A stretch of DNA of 64,000 nucleotides from Streptococcus sanguinis (GTDB lineage: Bacteria > Bacillota > Bacilli > Lactobacillales > Streptococcaceae). Below, one piece after another: positions 16,940-26,950 of this stretch (its first letter is position 1; every line of letters begins with the position of its first letter). The DNA is taken from assembly GCF_013343115.1 (NCBI RefSeq), contig NZ_CP054570.1:1364001-1428000 (forward strand), written 5' to 3'. Under the pieces are notes generated by a model. That model was not told where the DNA came from and made no database searches. It was given only the letters and a program-made list of their open reading frames with translations. The translations under genes were made by a program, and so were the position numbers.

Positions 16940-19558
16940 TTACAACTTCTCAGCAACTGCTGCTAGCAGGTCTGGAATAGCTGATTGCTTGCTGCCACCG
17001 GCCATAGCCATATCTGGCTTACCGCCGCCTCGACCATCTACAATCGGCGCCAATTCCTTAATCAGATTACCAGCATGGACGTCCTTGGTCTTGCTGGCTG
17101 CAAGGACATTGACCTTGTCTCCAATTGCTGCGACCAGTACGAGAACATCTGAATAGTCCTTCTGCTTCCAAGTGTCCGCAAAGGTACGCAGGGCACCTGC
17201 ATCAGACACAGAGACCTGACTAGCGATAAATCTATGTCCATTTGCCTCTTGAACATCCTTGAAGACTTCACCAGAGGCCGCTGCTGCTGCCTTTTCCTTG
17301 AGTTCTGCATTCTCTTTTTGCAGTTGACGCAGCTGCTCTTGCAGCGCTTCAACCTTGTGAGGCACTTCCTTGATTTGTGGCGCCTTGAGGGTCGCTGCGA
17401 TAGCTTTGAGCGCCTCTTCTTCCTCACGATAGGCTTCAAAAGCTTCCTTGCTGGTAACCGCCAAGATACGACGAGTTCCGGATCCGATCCCCTCTTCTTT
17501 GACAATCTTAAAAATGCCGATTTCAGAAGTATTGCCTACGTGGGTTCCTCCGCAAAGCTCAACAGAGTAGTCACCGATGGTTACGACGCGAACTTCTTTA
17601 CCATACTTTTCGCCAAAGAGCGCCATGGCACCCATTTCTTTAGCTGTGTCAATATCTGTCTCTACTGTCTCTATAGCAAGGGCTTCCCAGATTTTCTCAT
17701 TGACTTCTTGCTCGATAGCGCGCAGCTCTTCTGCAGTCACCGCTTGGAAATGCGTAAAGTCAAAGCGGAGAAATTCTACTTCGTTCAGAGAGCCTGCCTG
17801 GGTTGCATGGTTACCAAGAACATTATGCAGGGCTGCATGCAAGAGGTGAGTCGCCGTATGGTTCTTCATAACACGATGGCGACGGCTGTGGTCAATTTCC
17901 AGTTTATAGCTTTGACCCAGAGCCAGAGGAGCCAAAACTTCTACAGTATGCAGTGGCTGACCATTTGGTGCCTTTTGCACATCCGTAACTTGCGCTACTA
18001 GCTTGCCTGCTCCATCAAAGATTTGACCGTGGTCAGCTACCTGTCCACCCATTTCCGCGTAGAATGGAGTCTCTGCAAAGATAAGAGAGGCGGTTCCTTC
18101 AGATACAGCTTCTACTTCAGCATTGTCAGCCACGATAGCCACCAACTTAGAAGGCAATTGACTGGCATTGTAGTTGAAGACACTTTCCACTGTAATGTTT
18201 TGAAGGGTTTCATTTTGCATTCCCATTGAGCCGCCTTTGACAGCTGACGCACGCGCACGTTCTTGCTGTTCTTTCATGGCTGCTTCAAAACCTTCACGGT
18301 CTACAGTCATCCCTGCTTCTTCAGCGATTTCTTCTGTCAATTCAACTGGGAATCCATATGTATCGTAAAGTTTGAAGACATCTTGCCCAGCGATAACGTT
18401 TTGACCTTTCGCTTTCAAATCAGCTACAATAGTTTCTGCAAAGTGTTGACCTGAGTGAAGGGTACGAGCAAATGACTCTTCCTCGCTCTTGACAATTTTC
18501 TCGATAAAGTCACGTTTTTCAAGCACTTCTGGGTAGTAGCTTTCCATGATTTTTCCAACAGTTGGAACGAGTTTGTAAAGGAAAGGCTCGTTGATACCCA
18601 ATTTTTGACCGTGCATAGAAGCACGACGGAGGAGACGACGAAGGACATAACCACGGCCTTCATTTCCTGGAAGAGCACCATCACCGATGGCAAATGAAAG
18701 GGAACGGATGTGGTCAGCGATGACCTTGAAGCTCATGTTATCGCCATCTTGGTCGTAGACCTTACCTGACAATTTCTCAACTTCACGGATAATCGGCATG
18801 AAGAGGTCCGTTTCAAAGTTTGTCTTAGCCCCTTGGATAACAGCCACCAAACGCTCCAAACCAGCGCCCGTATCAATGTTCTTGTGTGGCAATTCTTTGT
18901 ATTCGCTACGAGGAACAGCAGGATCAGCGTTAAATTGTGACAAAACGATATTCCAGATTTCGATGTAACGGTCGTTTTCGATATCTTCTGCAAGCAGACG
19001 AAGACCAATATTTTCTGGGTCAAATGCTTCTCCACGGTCAAAGAAGATTTCTGTATCAGGTCCAGAAGGTCCAGCACCGATTTCCCAGAAGTTGTCTTCG
19101 ATTGGGATCAAGTGGCTTGGGTCCACTCCTACTTCAATCCAGCGGTTATAAGAATCCTTATCGTCTGGATAGTAGGTCATGTACAGTTTTTCAGCAGGAA
19201 AATCAAACCATTCTGGGCTGGTCAAAAGCTCATAAGCCCAAGTGATGGCTTCGTCACGGAAGTAATCCCCGATAGAGAAGTTCCCCAACATTTCAAACAT
19301 AGTATGGTGGCGAGCCGTTTTTCCGACATTTTCGATGTCATTGGTACGGATAGCTTTTTGCGCATTGGTAATTCGAGGATTTTCTGGAATGATGGTTCCA
19401 TCGAAGTATTTCTTGAGGGTTGCTACACCAGAGTTAATCCAGAGCAAGGTTGGATCGTTGACCGGCACCAAGCTGACAGATGGTTCTACTGCATGACCTT
19501 TAGTTGCCCAAAAATCCAGCCACATTTGACGAACCTGAGCACTTGACATTTGTTTCAT
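16940..19558 (-). CDS. alaS: Alanyl-tRNA synthetase
   Basis: AlaRS charges tRNA-Ala and edits mischarged serine and glycine. Class II motifs are visible in the N-terminal catalytic domain ([20 protein letters not shown]). The editing domain has the zinc site [12 protein letters not shown] and CGGTHV, and a C-terminal coiled coil and C-Ala domain follow. At 872 residues it has the usual size. It lies 38 bases downstream of a LURP-one-like gene with no terminator between, so the T-box leader at 20104-20281 probably controls both. Confidence 0.96.
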   Translation of the reverse strand: MKQMSSAQVRQMWLDFWATKGHAVEPSVSLVPVNDPTLLWINSGVATLKKYFDGTIIPENPRITNAQKAIRTNDIENVGKTARHHTMFEMLGNFSIGDYFRDEAITWAYELLTSPEWFDFPAEKLYMTYYPDDKDSYNRWIEVGVDPSHLIPIEDNFWEIGAGPSGPDTEIFFDRGEAFDPENIGLRLLAEDIENDRYIEIWNIVLSQFNADPAVPRSEYKELPHKNIDTGAGLERLVAVIQGAKTNFETDLFMPIIREVEKLSGKVYDQDGDNMSFKVIADHIRSLSFAIGDGALPGNEGRGYVLRRLLRRASMHGQKLGINEPFLYKLVPTVGKIMESYYPEVLEKRDFIEKIVKSEEESFARTLHSGQHFAETIVADLKAKGQNVIAGQDVFKLYDTYGFPVELTEEIAEEAGMTVDREGFEAAMKEQQERARASAVKGGSMGMQNETLQNITVESVFNYNASQLPSKLVAIVADNAEVEAVSEGTASLIFAETPFYAEMGGQVADHGQIFDGAGKLVAQVTDVQKAPNGQPLHTVEVLAPLALGQSYKLEIDHSRRHRVMKNHTATHLLHAALHNVLGNHATQAGSLNEVEFLRFDFTHFQAVTAEELRAIEQEVNEKIWEALAIETVETDIDTAKEMGAMALFGEKYGKEVRVVTIGDYSVELCGGTHVGNTSEIGIFKIVKEEGIGSGTRRILAVTSKEAFEAYREEEEALKAIAATLKAPQIKEVPHKVEALQEQLRQLQKENAELKEKAAAAASGEVFKDVQEANGHRFIASQVSVSDAGALRTFADTWKQKDYSDVLVLVAAIGDKVNVLAASKTKDVHAGNLIKELAPIVDGRGGGKPDMAMAGGSKQSAIPDLLAAVAEKL

Positions 19559-19596
19559 TTCTTTTTCTCCTTAATTTTTTTCTAAAAATAATTGCA

Positions 19597-20082
19597 TTAT
19601 GACGACGAACTTTCCAGCATTTCGACATAATCAATAGCGACACAGAGGGAAACCACCAAATCTGAATAAGTCTCATCATAGACATTCACCTGATAAGTAG
19701 AGGTTAGATGGAAGAGCTCCTTGGTAATCTCTGCAACGACTTGATTGCCGTCATCCAGTAGACGAAAGTTTAAATCCCAGATATTCCCTTCAACTCGAAG
19801 ACCCAAATTATCAAATTTATATTTATCACGCAAAAAAGAGAATTTCTTACGGATATAAAAGCTATGCCCACTGCTGAGTTTGATCTCAAACTGGGGCAGG
19901 AGGGTTATAAGGGTCTTGGTAATCTGACTGACGATTTGTCCTTGACTATCATAGATAGTAAAGGTCTTAGGAATCTGGAAGAAAGAGCCTTCCACTTGGT
20001 AATCCACATTTCCGCGATCGTCCTTGATATCAAAGCGTTCGCCGCCTAAGCGAAATTTCTGTTTGACAAGATAGGTTTTCAT
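19597..20082 (-). CDS. LURP-one-related (YxjI-like) family protein
   Basis: A 161-residue protein of the LURP-one/Tubby-like C-terminal fold, a twelve-stranded barrel around a helix. In sequence this shows as evenly spaced strands such as MKTYLVKQKF, GERFDIKDDRGNVDYQVEG and FTIYDSQGQIVSQI. The biochemical role in bacteria is unknown. I start at MKTYL because a GGAGG site lies 8 bases upstream. The frame stays open further upstream, but that part is the T-box leader. Placement between the T-box and alaS means it should be induced when charged tRNA-Ala is low. Confidence 0.75.
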   Translation of the reverse strand: MKTYLVKQKFRLGGERFDIKDDRGNVDYQVEGSFFQIPKTFTIYDSQGQIVSQITKTLITLLPQFEIKLSSGHSFYIRKKFSFLRDKYKFDNLGLRVEGNIWDLNFRLLDDGNQVVAEITKELFHLTSTYQVNVYDETYSDLVVSLCVAIDYVEMLESSSS

Positions 20083-20103
20083 TATATTACCTCCACAGTC
20101 AAC

Positions 20104-20281
20104 ATAAAAGACAAGTTCCTTGTCCGAAGGGCGAAAAACCGCGGTACCACCTTCATTCAATGAACTTGTCATTCTCATTTCGTATTCTATTTTGCTAGAT
20201 GAGTAGCATGATTCTCCGTCTCAGATGGCTCGCAGCACCGCCAATTCTCTGAACTAAGAACTTGAAAAATCAATTCTCACC
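20104..20281 (-). promoter_or_regulatory. T-box leader (probably tRNA-Ala sensing)
   Basis: The hallmark T-box segment GGTGGTACCGCG (20139-20153 region) lies inside a terminator made by GACAAGTTC (20162-20170) and GAACTTGTC (20110-20118) plus a TTTT tract. Stem I upstream has an AGAGAA element, an apical GGCGGTGCTGCGAGCC hairpin and the candidate specifier GCT (Ala) in CATGCTACTC near 20205. The specifier assignment is inference, supported by alaS in the downstream unit. Uncharged tRNA would stabilise the antiterminator and allow readthrough. Confidence 0.88.
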
Positions 20282-20287
20282 AGTCTT

Positions 20288-20316
20288 ATTATACTTGCTT
20301 ATTCTCTTTTCGTCAA
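20288..20316 (-). promoter_or_regulatory. Promoter of the T-box/alaS unit
   Basis: TTGACG (20311-20316), 17 bases and a perfect TATAAT (20288-20293) on the minus strand. The -35 box directly abuts the stop codon of prsA, so the two transcription units are packed end to end. Confidence 0.8.
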
Positions 20317-20318
20317 CC

Positions 20319-21326
20319 TTATTCTGCGGCTGAGGATGAAGCTTCTGTTGAACTGCTTTCAGCTGCTGAGCTAGACTCAGAAGTCTTTGAGCTGCTGGCA
20401 GCACTTGATGAAGAAGTTGAAGAGCCTGTCGTTTCGATATACTGAGCAAAGACAGATTGGAATGCACTATCCTTAACCTTGATGTTGGCATCTTTCAGCT
20501 CTTTCGCCACAACGCTTTGGATGAAGCTAGTATCTTTTTCTTTTTGCGCAATGATAATCTTTTTCAGCTTGTCTTTGTAGTCTTTCCAGTTAGAAGATTT
20601 CTCTGACTTCTTGACCAGCTTAACAATATAGTAGCTTGCTGAGTACTGTGAATCTGGCACAGTCACAAGGTCTGAAACGCCATTTTCTTCCAAAGCAAAG
20701 GCAGCTTTTTTGACAGCATCTGGAACATCAGTAGAGCCAGAGTCAAACTTGATTTCTCCGCCTTTTTCCTTAGTGGCAGCATCGGTAGAGTTCTCTTTAG
20801 CGATTTGACTGAAGTCTGCTCCTTCAGCTTTAGCTTTTTCAAGAACTTCCTTACCTTTGTCTTCGCTGTCAACCTTGATGATTTGAGCTGTTACTTCTGG
20901 CGTGTAGTTTTCAAAGGCAGCCTTGTAGTTTTCGTCAGTCAGCTCTTTTTCAGCAGCCTTCTTAACAGCATGCTCTACCAGCATATTGGTGCGGATTTGC
21001 TCCTTGTAGGCATCTTCGGTCAATCCGTTTTGAGCCAAGACTTGGGCAAAAGCTGTACCGTAAGCCGTTTTAGACTTTTCGAAAGCATCTTTAACATCCT
21101 TGTCTTTGACATCTTTGCCGTATTTTTCTTCAAAGATGTCTTTGATAGCCATCTGCAGCAAGACCTGCTGAGCTGCACCATTGTTTTTCACTTGATCGTA
21201 AAATTCATTGACAGTAATCGTGTTTCCTTTCATGGTCACGATGTCCTTGCCTTCTGAGTTAGAACATGCTGCTAATACTGCGACTGACAAGAGTGTCACA
21301 GCTCCTGCAAATATTTTTTTCTTCAT
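20319..21326 (-). CDS. prsA: Foldase lipoprotein PrsA (parvulin-type peptidyl-prolyl isomerase)
   Basis: PrsA folds secreted proteins on the outer face of the membrane. The signal peptide starts MKKKIFAGAV and ends with the lipobox LAAC (cysteine near residue 20), so it is a lipoprotein. A SurA-like helical part flanks the parvulin domain (about residues 140-240, including EKGGEIKFDSGS). The C-terminus is an unusual serine/alanine/glutamate-rich tail of about 40 residues (SSSAAESSSTEASSS), probably a wall-spanning linker. I start at MKKKIF, giving 335 residues. No terminator of its own is evident; the T-box promoter begins right at its stop. Confidence 0.9.
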   Translation of the reverse strand: MKKKIFAGAVTLLSVAVLAACSNSEGKDIVTMKGNTITVNEFYDQVKNNGAAQQVLLQMAIKDIFEEKYGKDVKDKDVKDAFEKSKTAYGTAFAQVLAQNGLTEDAYKEQIRTNMLVEHAVKKAAEKELTDENYKAAFENYTPEVTAQIIKVDSEDKGKEVLEKAKAEGADFSQIAKENSTDAATKEKGGEIKFDSGSTDVPDAVKKAAFALEENGVSDLVTVPDSQYSASYYIVKLVKKSEKSSNWKDYKDKLKKIIIAQKEKDTSFIQSVVAKELKDANIKVKDSAFQSVFAQYIETTGSSTSSSSAASSSKTSESSSAAESSSTEASSSAAE

Positions 21327-21439
21327 TTTATATTGACTCCTTATTCTTAAAAGTTCACGTTTTCTATTGTAGCACAAATTTGAATTGATATCTTAAATTT
21401 TACTAAAAATTTTTGGAAATTAGGAAAAAATCAGAGATG

Positions 21440-22123
21440 TCATTTTTTTCTAATCATAAGCAGACCATCTCCTAAGGGAAGCAGACTGGAAGTTAAATCT
21501 GGACTGTCCAAAGTTGCATCAAATAGGCTGTGCAATCCTCGGTAAATAGCTCGCTGGCCACGCTTAATTTCCTCAAAAGGCTTGGCAACATCGCCGCCTT
21601 GGAAGACATCATCAATGAGGACCAGACCACCAGGATTGAGGCGCTTGAGGACCTGAGGCAGAAAGACCACATACTTGGACTTGGCAGAGTCCATAAAGAC
21701 AAGGTCGTAGGAATCCTCCAGTGTCTCAAGCAAATCCATTGCGTCACCTTCCAGCAGGGCGATCTGCTGACGGCTGTCATGCTTAGCAAAATTAGCCTTG
21801 GCCAGCTCAATCATCTCTGGATTGCGATCAATAGTCGTAATCTGGGCCTGAGGAGCATGTTCTGCCATCAAAAGGGCCGAAAATCCAATAGCCGTCCCGA
21901 TTTCTAAAATCTTCTCAGGCTGCAGGCTTTCGAGTAGCAGGCGGAAGTAAGCCACTGTCTCATGGGGAATCACAGGTACATTTTCAGCTCTGGCAAAATC
22001 CTCCAATTCCTTGAGGCCACCAGTGACCGGCTGGAGACGCTGTCTCATAAAGTCCACAATCTCTTCTTTGACCACTGGCCGGCGCATATTGGGATTAGAG
22101 TTTTGATTATAAGTCTCAACCAT
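21440..22123 (-). CDS. O-methyltransferase family 3 (SAM-dependent)
   Basis: A 227-residue class I SAM-dependent methyltransferase of the catechol-OMT-like family 3 (YrrM type). The SAM-binding glycine loop is in ILEIGTAIGFSALLMA, the acidic residue in TTIDRNPEMIELA, and the metal-site region in YDLVFMDSAKSKY and LVLIDDVFQGG. Related Bacillus proteins have been linked to tRNA 5-methoxyuridine formation (TrmR), a plausible role here. Its start is 1 base after the pepF stop, so it is coupled to pepF. Confidence 0.8.
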   Translation of the reverse strand: MVETYNQNSNPNMRRPVVKEEIVDFMRQRLQPVTGGLKELEDFARAENVPVIPHETVAYFRLLLESLQPEKILEIGTAIGFSALLMAEHAPQAQITTIDRNPEMIELAKANFAKHDSRQQIALLEGDAMDLLETLEDSYDLVFMDSAKSKYVVFLPQVLKRLNPGGLVLIDDVFQGGDVAKPFEEIKRGQRAIYRGLHSLFDATLDSPDLTSSLLPLGDGLLMIRKK

Positions 22124-22124
22124 C

Positions 22125-23927
22125 TTATGCCAGTCCCAACTTTTCTACCAAGGCTTCGAATTCATCCAGACGACGCTCAAAAACAGCAAAAGCAGCATTT
22201 AGGTAGTCTTCTTTCTCCATATCCACACCTGCTTTTTTGATGACATTGAGTGGGTAGTCAGAGTTCCCAGCTTTGAGATAGTCCAGATACTTATCCTTGT
22301 CTTCCTGACTGCCATGGACAATCTTTTCAGCCAAGGCAGAAGCCGCTGAAAATCCTGTCGAATATTGGAAAACATAGTAATCATAGTAGAAATGAGGAAT
22401 CCGAGCCCATTCGTACTGAATCTGTGGATTATCTTCTTTTTTCAGTCCATAGTATTTCTCGTTCAAGTCAGCATAGAGCTCATTGAGAAACTCGCTGGTC
22501 AAAACTTGCCCTTCTTGGTCAGCCTTGTGGATAGCGTGCTCAAACTCAGCAAACTGGGTTTGACGGAAGACCGTACCTCTAAAGCCGTCCAAAAAGTGGT
22601 TGAGAATAGCAAAGCGGGTAGCATCGTCTTCTACTTCTTCCAAGAGCTTCTCTGTCAGGATGTTTTCATTAGTCGTCGAAGCAATCTCAGCTAGGAAGAT
22701 AGAATAGTCTCCATAGACATAAGGCTGGGTCTCACGGGTGTAGCTGGAGTGCATACTGTGGCCTGTCTCGTGCACCAAGGTAAAGAGATTATCCAGCGTG
22801 TCCTGCCAGTTGAGCAACATAAAGGCGTTGGTGTCATAAGAACCGCCAGAGTATGCCCCTGAGCGCTTGCCTTGATTTTCATGAACATCAATCCATCGCT
22901 CTGAAAAAGCTGTCTTCACTCGGCTCAAATAATCCTCACCCAGAATAGCCAAAACTTCCTCAGACTTAGCCAAGGCTTCCTCATAAGTGAATTTATAGTC
23001 TGTCTCTGACAAAGGAGTGTACATATCATACATCTTCAAATCAGAAATTCCTAAAATCTTCGCTCGCAAAGCGATATAACGCTGCAAAAGAGGCAAATGC
23101 TTATTGACAGCTGAAACTAGGCTGTCATAAACACTTTCTGGAATGAAGTCCGCTGACAAGGCCGCTTCGCGGGCAGATGAAAACTTGCGGACTTTCGCAT
23201 TGTAATTGTGAACCTTGACATTGGTCTGCAGAGTCTTAGCGTAGGTATGCTGATACTGCTCGTATACGCTATAAAGTGCTTCATAAGCTTCCTTACGGAC
23301 CTCTCGGTTCTTAGACTCGACCAAGGTGATATAGTTACCGTGGCTGAGCTGAACTTCATTTCCATCTTCGTCATGCACCATCGGAAAGACGATATCTGCA
23401 TTATCCAAGATAGCAAAGGTTTCGCCCGCTGCACCAAAAATTTCACCAGCACCGGCCAATAGCTCCTCTTCACGTTGTGTCAGGATGTGGGCTTTCTTTT
23501 TCAAAAGCTTGTCAAAATAATGCTGATACTGCTGCAAGGCTTGCTGCTCAGCCAAGAAAGCTTGGTACTGCTCTTCTGTAATCGCCATAAATTCTGGCTC
23601 ATAGAAAGCAAAGCTTTGACCAAAGTTGCTATATAGAGTCATGCCTTTAGCCTGATACTCTTGGTACTTAGCCACACGTGTATCCTGGTCATTCTTCATA
23701 TGAGCATAAGAATAAAGCTTTTCAATACGACGCATCAAGTCCAGCTGGATTTCAGTCGTTGTTAAGAGACTGTCCGCTGAATCCAACAAATGTCCAGCTA
23801 GACTAGCTGCTTTCTTCACTTCTTCTGAAACCTGCGCTAACTCCGCTTCAAAGGCTTCATCTGTTGGGAAAATAGTACTCAAATCCCAAGTATATTTTTC
23901 TTCAATTTCATTTCTTTGTTTTGCCAT
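22125..23927 (-). CDS. pepF: Oligoendopeptidase F (M3 family)
   Basis: PepF is a cytoplasmic zinc endopeptidase that cuts short peptides, part of peptide nutrition and turnover. The zinc motif HETGH is in [11 protein letters not shown] at about residue 385 and the third ligand is in [11 protein letters not shown]. Its 600 residues match the family. A GGAGG site precedes the ATG. In my recollection of related streptococci the order is coiA, pepF, O-methyltransferase, prsA; here a 5-kb lipase cluster separates coiA from pepF. Confidence 0.92.
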   Translation of the reverse strand: MAKQRNEIEEKYTWDLSTIFPTDEAFEAELAQVSEEVKKAASLAGHLLDSADSLLTTTEIQLDLMRRIEKLYSYAHMKNDQDTRVAKYQEYQAKGMTLYSNFGQSFAFYEPEFMAITEEQYQAFLAEQQALQQYQHYFDKLLKKKAHILTQREEELLAGAGEIFGAAGETFAILDNADIVFPMVHDEDGNEVQLSHGNYITLVESKNREVRKEAYEALYSVYEQYQHTYAKTLQTNVKVHNYNAKVRKFSSAREAALSADFIPESVYDSLVSAVNKHLPLLQRYIALRAKILGISDLKMYDMYTPLSETDYKFTYEEALAKSEEVLAILGEDYLSRVKTAFSERWIDVHENQGKRSGAYSGGSYDTNAFMLLNWQDTLDNLFTLVHETGHSMHSSYTRETQPYVYGDYSIFLAEIASTTNENILTEKLLEEVEDDATRFAILNHFLDGFRGTVFRQTQFAEFEHAIHKADQEGQVLTSEFLNELYADLNEKYYGLKKEDNPQIQYEWARIPHFYYDYYVFQYSTGFSAASALAEKIVHGSQEDKDKYLDYLKAGNSDYPLNVIKKAGVDMEKEDYLNAAFAVFERRLDEFEALVEKLGLA

Positions 23928-24028
23928 AAAAAAATCCTCCGACTCCCCTATTCTATCACAAAATTCTACTTTTTATAAAACTCAAGTACCAAAATCACAT
24001 AGTAGCTAGGCAGACAGACTTAATTAAT

Positions 24029-24087
24029 AAAAAAAACTCTTTGAACCTAATTCCTGACCAAAGAAAAATTAGATTCCAAAGAGTTCA
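24029..24087 (-). terminator. Terminator of the lipase cluster
   Basis: Minus-strand AACTCTTTG...TCTAATT and AATTAG...CAAAGAGTT form a long stem ending in eight T residues, directly after the last small gene. The cluster is thus closed off from pepF. Confidence 0.85.
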
Positions 24088-24090
24088 TTG

Positions 24091-24399
24091 CTAAATTTCT
24101 TCAAATTTCGTACCGCTGTTGTCTATAACGCTTACAACTTTTTTAGAAAATTGCCCTTTCATCGAGCTATCTATCTGATCTGCAGCTACTTTCACGCTCT
24201 CTTGAACAGTCTTTGCGACATCGGTAAAAAGAGTATCATAATTGCTTTGAAGGCTGCTTTTTTGAGCTAACAAAAGAGGAGCTAGAACATTCGTTATAAT
24301 TTGCTTTTCTATTGCTTTTCTAATTTCTGCCAAATCAGATGTTTTAGATGGTGAAAAGTAACTTTTTACTGGTGTTGAAGCTATTTCTGATATAAACAT
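24091..24399 (-). CDS. Small helical protein, candidate T7SS effector partner (Lap/TlaA-like)
   Basis: A 102-residue protein with no signal peptide. After an N-terminal stretch (residues 1-20) it is predicted mostly helical by its hydrophobic pattern (IRKAIEKQIITNVLAPLLLAQ; LFTDVAKTVQESVKVAAD), and it ends KFEEI. Size, helical content and position match the small WXG100-like partners (Lap1/Lap2, TlaA) that bind the helical targeting domain of LXG-type effectors. There is no WxG motif, so the assignment rests on context. An AGGAAAGG site precedes the ATG. It is the last gene of the cluster. Confidence 0.5.
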   Translation of the reverse strand: MFISEIASTPVKSYFSPSKTSDLAEIRKAIEKQIITNVLAPLLLAQKSSLQSNYDTLFTDVAKTVQESVKVAADQIDSSMKGQFSKKVVSVIDNSGTKFEEI

Positions 24400-24434
24400 A
24401 GGCTTTTTCCTTTCCTCTGCTCTAAACAGCAGAT

Positions 24435-24827
24435 TTATTTAGAATCACGAAGATGAGAATAGCTATCTTCAATTTCCCATTCTAAACGGCGTCTCTGCTT
24501 AGAGAATGTTTCCAAAACTTTCTCATCTTTTAGATCAAGATTTTTCAGTTCCTCGCTGCTAGCCTCTTCCGCCAACATATCATAGGATTCTATATACTGA
24601 TTTAGAGCTTGCCATTCGATACTAGTGTCCCTTTCTTGTTTCCGTAAAATAGCAGTCGCCATTTCATACTCTTCTTGTAGCATGACGGAAAAAGCTTTTT
24701 TCTTAGATAGGATGACATCTCGTTCTTTATCAATCTTCAAGCGTTCCCGCTGAAGTTCTGAGTAAAGCTCCTCCAACTCTTTTTCTTTTTTAGCTATATC
24801 CTGCTTCATCGATTGATTTGGTTCCAT
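24435..24827 (-). CDS. Coiled-coil protein, candidate T7SS effector partner
   Basis: A 130-residue, almost fully charged coiled-coil protein (KEKELEELYSELQRERLK; KQRRRLEWEIEDSY). No signal peptide or membrane segment is seen. Two starts are possible: the ATG at 24827, 10 bases after AGGAG, or MKQDIAKKE at 24809, which overlaps the lipase stop as ATGA. The first has the better ribosome-binding site. Position straight after the lipase and the helical build suggest a secretion partner or chaperone for the lipase's C-terminal domain. The function is inferred. Confidence 0.5.
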   Translation of the reverse strand: MEPNQSMKQDIAKKEKELEELYSELQRERLKIDKERDVILSKKKAFSVMLQEEYEMATAILRKQERDTSIEWQALNQYIESYDMLAEEASSEELKNLDLKDEKVLETFSKQRRRLEWEIEDSYSHLRDSK

Positions 24828-26395
24828 TGCTCAAAATCTCCTGCTAATGTCTGATCTTTAGCCAGCAGCTGCTCAATTCCAGCTTCAATCTGACCTTGCA
24901 AAACTTCAAAGATAGTTAGAAGCATCTGAAATTTAGACAATCGACTTTCAAAGTGCTCTTGTAAAGATCCGACCAATGATTGATAATCTGCACCTCCAGC
25001 CTGATAGGCTGCAGTCACCTCATCTGGACTAAGACTGAAGCCCTGAGGAACCTTTCCCAACTGCTCTGCTAGCTTTTCCGCTTCGCTAACAACCTGATCT
25101 CTAGCCTGCTGCAACGTGTCATAGCCTAGTTTGGTTACATTTACTAAATTTTGAACAGTTGCCTGGGCTTGAACACTGTCCAGATAAATCTTTTCATTAC
25201 TGCTAAATCCACCCTTAAACAGATACTTCTTCATATTCTGGTAAGGAATCATATTGGCTTTGATGGTATCCTTGATAGTCGTCTTTCCTGTCCCATCCAT
25301 AAGCACAAAATTTTTATTTTTATCGTAGATATAGCCCTCCATCATATGCTGAGCACCTATTTCCTTTTCGACAGTCGCAATATGATGTACAATACCAGCA
25401 GCATTTTCACTGCCAGATAAGCTGTAGCCTAAGCTGACGATATCCTTATGGTCGATATGATTAAAGATCTTATACTTAGCGCTATCCAGTCGTGCCTGCT
25501 GTTCCTTGGGCAAGAGAGGATAGATATTAGGGCCATTGTAGATATGGACTGTGCCAATATGGCGCATCTCCTCCTCTGTCAGGGTGGATAGAGCATACTG
25601 GATATCCATAGAACCCAAAGAGTGTCCGTAAAGATCAATCTTGGCATTAGGGTACTTACGAATGGTTTCCTTAAGATGCTTAGCCGCATCCTTAAACTGA
25701 GCCGGAGGAAACTCTTGTGTCTTTTTGAGATAACTAGCAGCTACCAAAATATTCGGTGCAGCAATTCCTGTCGTGAAAGTTCCGCCAGAAACACCTGCAA
25801 GATTTGATATAACATTCTTCCTCAGCTCATTAAAGGGATTTTTATTGAGAGAATTAAGGCTCTGCTTCACAGCTTGACCAGCATCTTTATTAAAGATTCC
25901 GACTACATTTCCTATCTTATTACTTACGTCTCGATCTGCCTTATCTAGTTCTTCTCGGCTTTTTTGAGTAATAATATTTTTTGAATGACGATAAACAAAA
26001 GGGGTAGCATATTCTACTGCACCTACAGGTCCCAGACGGTGAGATGCCGTCACAAAGTCTGTAGGCAGCCAATCCGTAACAGTATCGTGGATTAACTTAG
26101 GAGTGTGCGTCTTGGTCTGAGAGCCCTGCATCATGACTGTCACATCCTGCACCTGAGCACGCTCAGCATCCGAAGCGGAGTAAGGGACCGGAGATTGCTC
26201 AGGTCCTTTACCATTATTTGTAAATACAAAAACTTGCTCTTCATGGCCATTTACATTGTCGTATACCTGAGAAAGATTACCAATATATCCATTCTTACCA
26301 GCTATTGAATAATTTTTCCCAAATTCTAATTCACGATACTCTACCAAAGCTGCTGCAACATTCTGCTTATCATTGTACTCTGCATTATTAGCCAT
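24806..26395 (-). CDS. Lipase with C-terminal helical domain, candidate type VII secreted 'reverse LXG' toxin
   Basis: A 529-residue alpha/beta hydrolase. The nucleophile elbow GHSLG is at residues 257-261 (Ser259), with likely acid Asp318 in HKDIVSLGY and likely base His350 in GAQHMMEGY, so the triad looks complete. There is no signal peptide. Residues about 400-529 are helical (VQNLVNVTKLGYDTLQQA; MLLTIFEVLQGQIEAGIEQ) and end with an acidic QxW tail, like the C-terminal LXG-like targeting domain of the S. aureus T7SS lipase TslA. It lies 1 base after a lipoprotein gene and is followed by two helical proteins, the expected immunity-toxin-partner order. Alternative: a DUF2974/Mbeg1-like cytoplasmic esterase. 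No T7SS machinery gene is in the window. Confidence 0.7.
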   Translation of the reverse strand: MANNAEYNDKQNVAAALVEYRELEFGKNYSIAGKNGYIGNLSQVYDNVNGHEEQVFVFTNNGKGPEQSPVPYSASDAERAQVQDVTVMMQGSQTKTHTPKLIHDTVTDWLPTDFVTASHRLGPVGAVEYATPFVYRHSKNIITQKSREELDKADRDVSNKIGNVVGIFNKDAGQAVKQSLNSLNKNPFNELRKNVISNLAGVSGGTFTTGIAAPNILVAASYLKKTQEFPPAQFKDAAKHLKETIRKYPNAKIDLYGHSLGSMDIQYALSTLTEEEMRHIGTVHIYNGPNIYPLLPKEQQARLDSAKYKIFNHIDHKDIVSLGYSLSGSENAAGIVHHIATVEKEIGAQHMMEGYIYDKNKNFVLMDGTGKTTIKDTIKANMIPYQNMKKYLFKGGFSSNEKIYLDSVQAQATVQNLVNVTKLGYDTLQQARDQVVSEAEKLAEQLGKVPQGFSLSPDEVTAAYQAGGADYQSLVGSLQEHFESRLSKFQMLLTIFEVLQGQIEAGIEQLLAKDQTLAGDFEQWNQINR

Positions 26396-26396
26396 G

Positions 26397-26783
26397 TTAA
26401 TTCTCTCCTAATAACTCACTCAATTCTTGTGGAATACCATATGATACAACTTCATATTCTCCAGTATCTTCTTCTTGAACAGTCATATCAATATTCAAAA
26501 CTTCATTCCCATTAATAATTATATAAACATTTAGTCCACCCATAGGATTATAATCTAACTTATCCTTTTGAATTTCATAGGATTTAATCTTTCCTTCTGG
26601 TGTCAAAGCTTTAGGATCTAAACCTTTGAGAAAATTTTCCAAGGCTTTCTTCATCTTTTTACTTTCTGAAATCTGAAGAATTTCTTCTTTTTCTGACCGA
26701 CTGTTTAGCATACTGCAACCTCCTAAAAACATAGCTGAACTGAGCGTGATGATACTCAGAAAAATAATAACTATTTTCTTCAT
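26397..26783 (-). CDS. DUF1310-like lipoprotein 1, candidate lipase immunity protein
   Basis: A 128-residue lipoprotein: signal MKKIVIIFLSIITLSSAMF, lipobox LGGC (cysteine near residue 23), then a small domain with LDPKALTPEGKIKSYEI and NPMGGLNVYIIING, which I recognise as the streptococcal DUF1310 family. It is the copy adjacent to the intact lipase, ending one base before its ATG. A surface lipoprotein paired with a secreted lipase is the pattern of TilA-type immunity to TslA. I start at MKKIVI because AAGGAG lies just upstream, rather than five codons earlier. Immunity is inference. Confidence 0.7.
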   Translation of the reverse strand: MKKIVIIFLSIITLSSAMFLGGCSMLNSRSEKEEILQISESKKMKKALENFLKGLDPKALTPEGKIKSYEIQKDKLDYNPMGGLNVYIIINGNEVLNIDMTVQEEDTGEYEVVSYGIPQELSELLGEN

Positions 26784-26895
26784 GATAGCTCCTTTCACTT
26801 CTCATCTTTGCTAAAGCTGGATCCTTAGCAAAAATGGGAAACTAGATTTAGATTAATGTTTTATATTGATTATTATACTATTTTTATCGAGAATA
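26784..26895 (-). repeat. Lipoprotein upstream repeat, copy 1
   Basis: The roughly 110 bases before lipoprotein 1 recur before lipoproteins 2, 3 and 4. Shared parts are AAAGGAGCTATCATG-like translation starts, an AGATGAGAAG stretch, TTTCCCATTTTTGCTAA, and an ATAGTATAATAAT block that could act as a -10 element. Confidence 0.6.
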
Positions 26896-26950
26896 TGAAA
26901 GCGGAATCATCGGAGATTCATAAATATAAAATGCTTTATTATATGTCATG

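Noticed and set aside
20083-20178. An N-terminal extension of the LURP-one-like protein.
   Set aside because: This stretch is the T-box and terminator; GGAGG and the family start support MKTYL at 20082.
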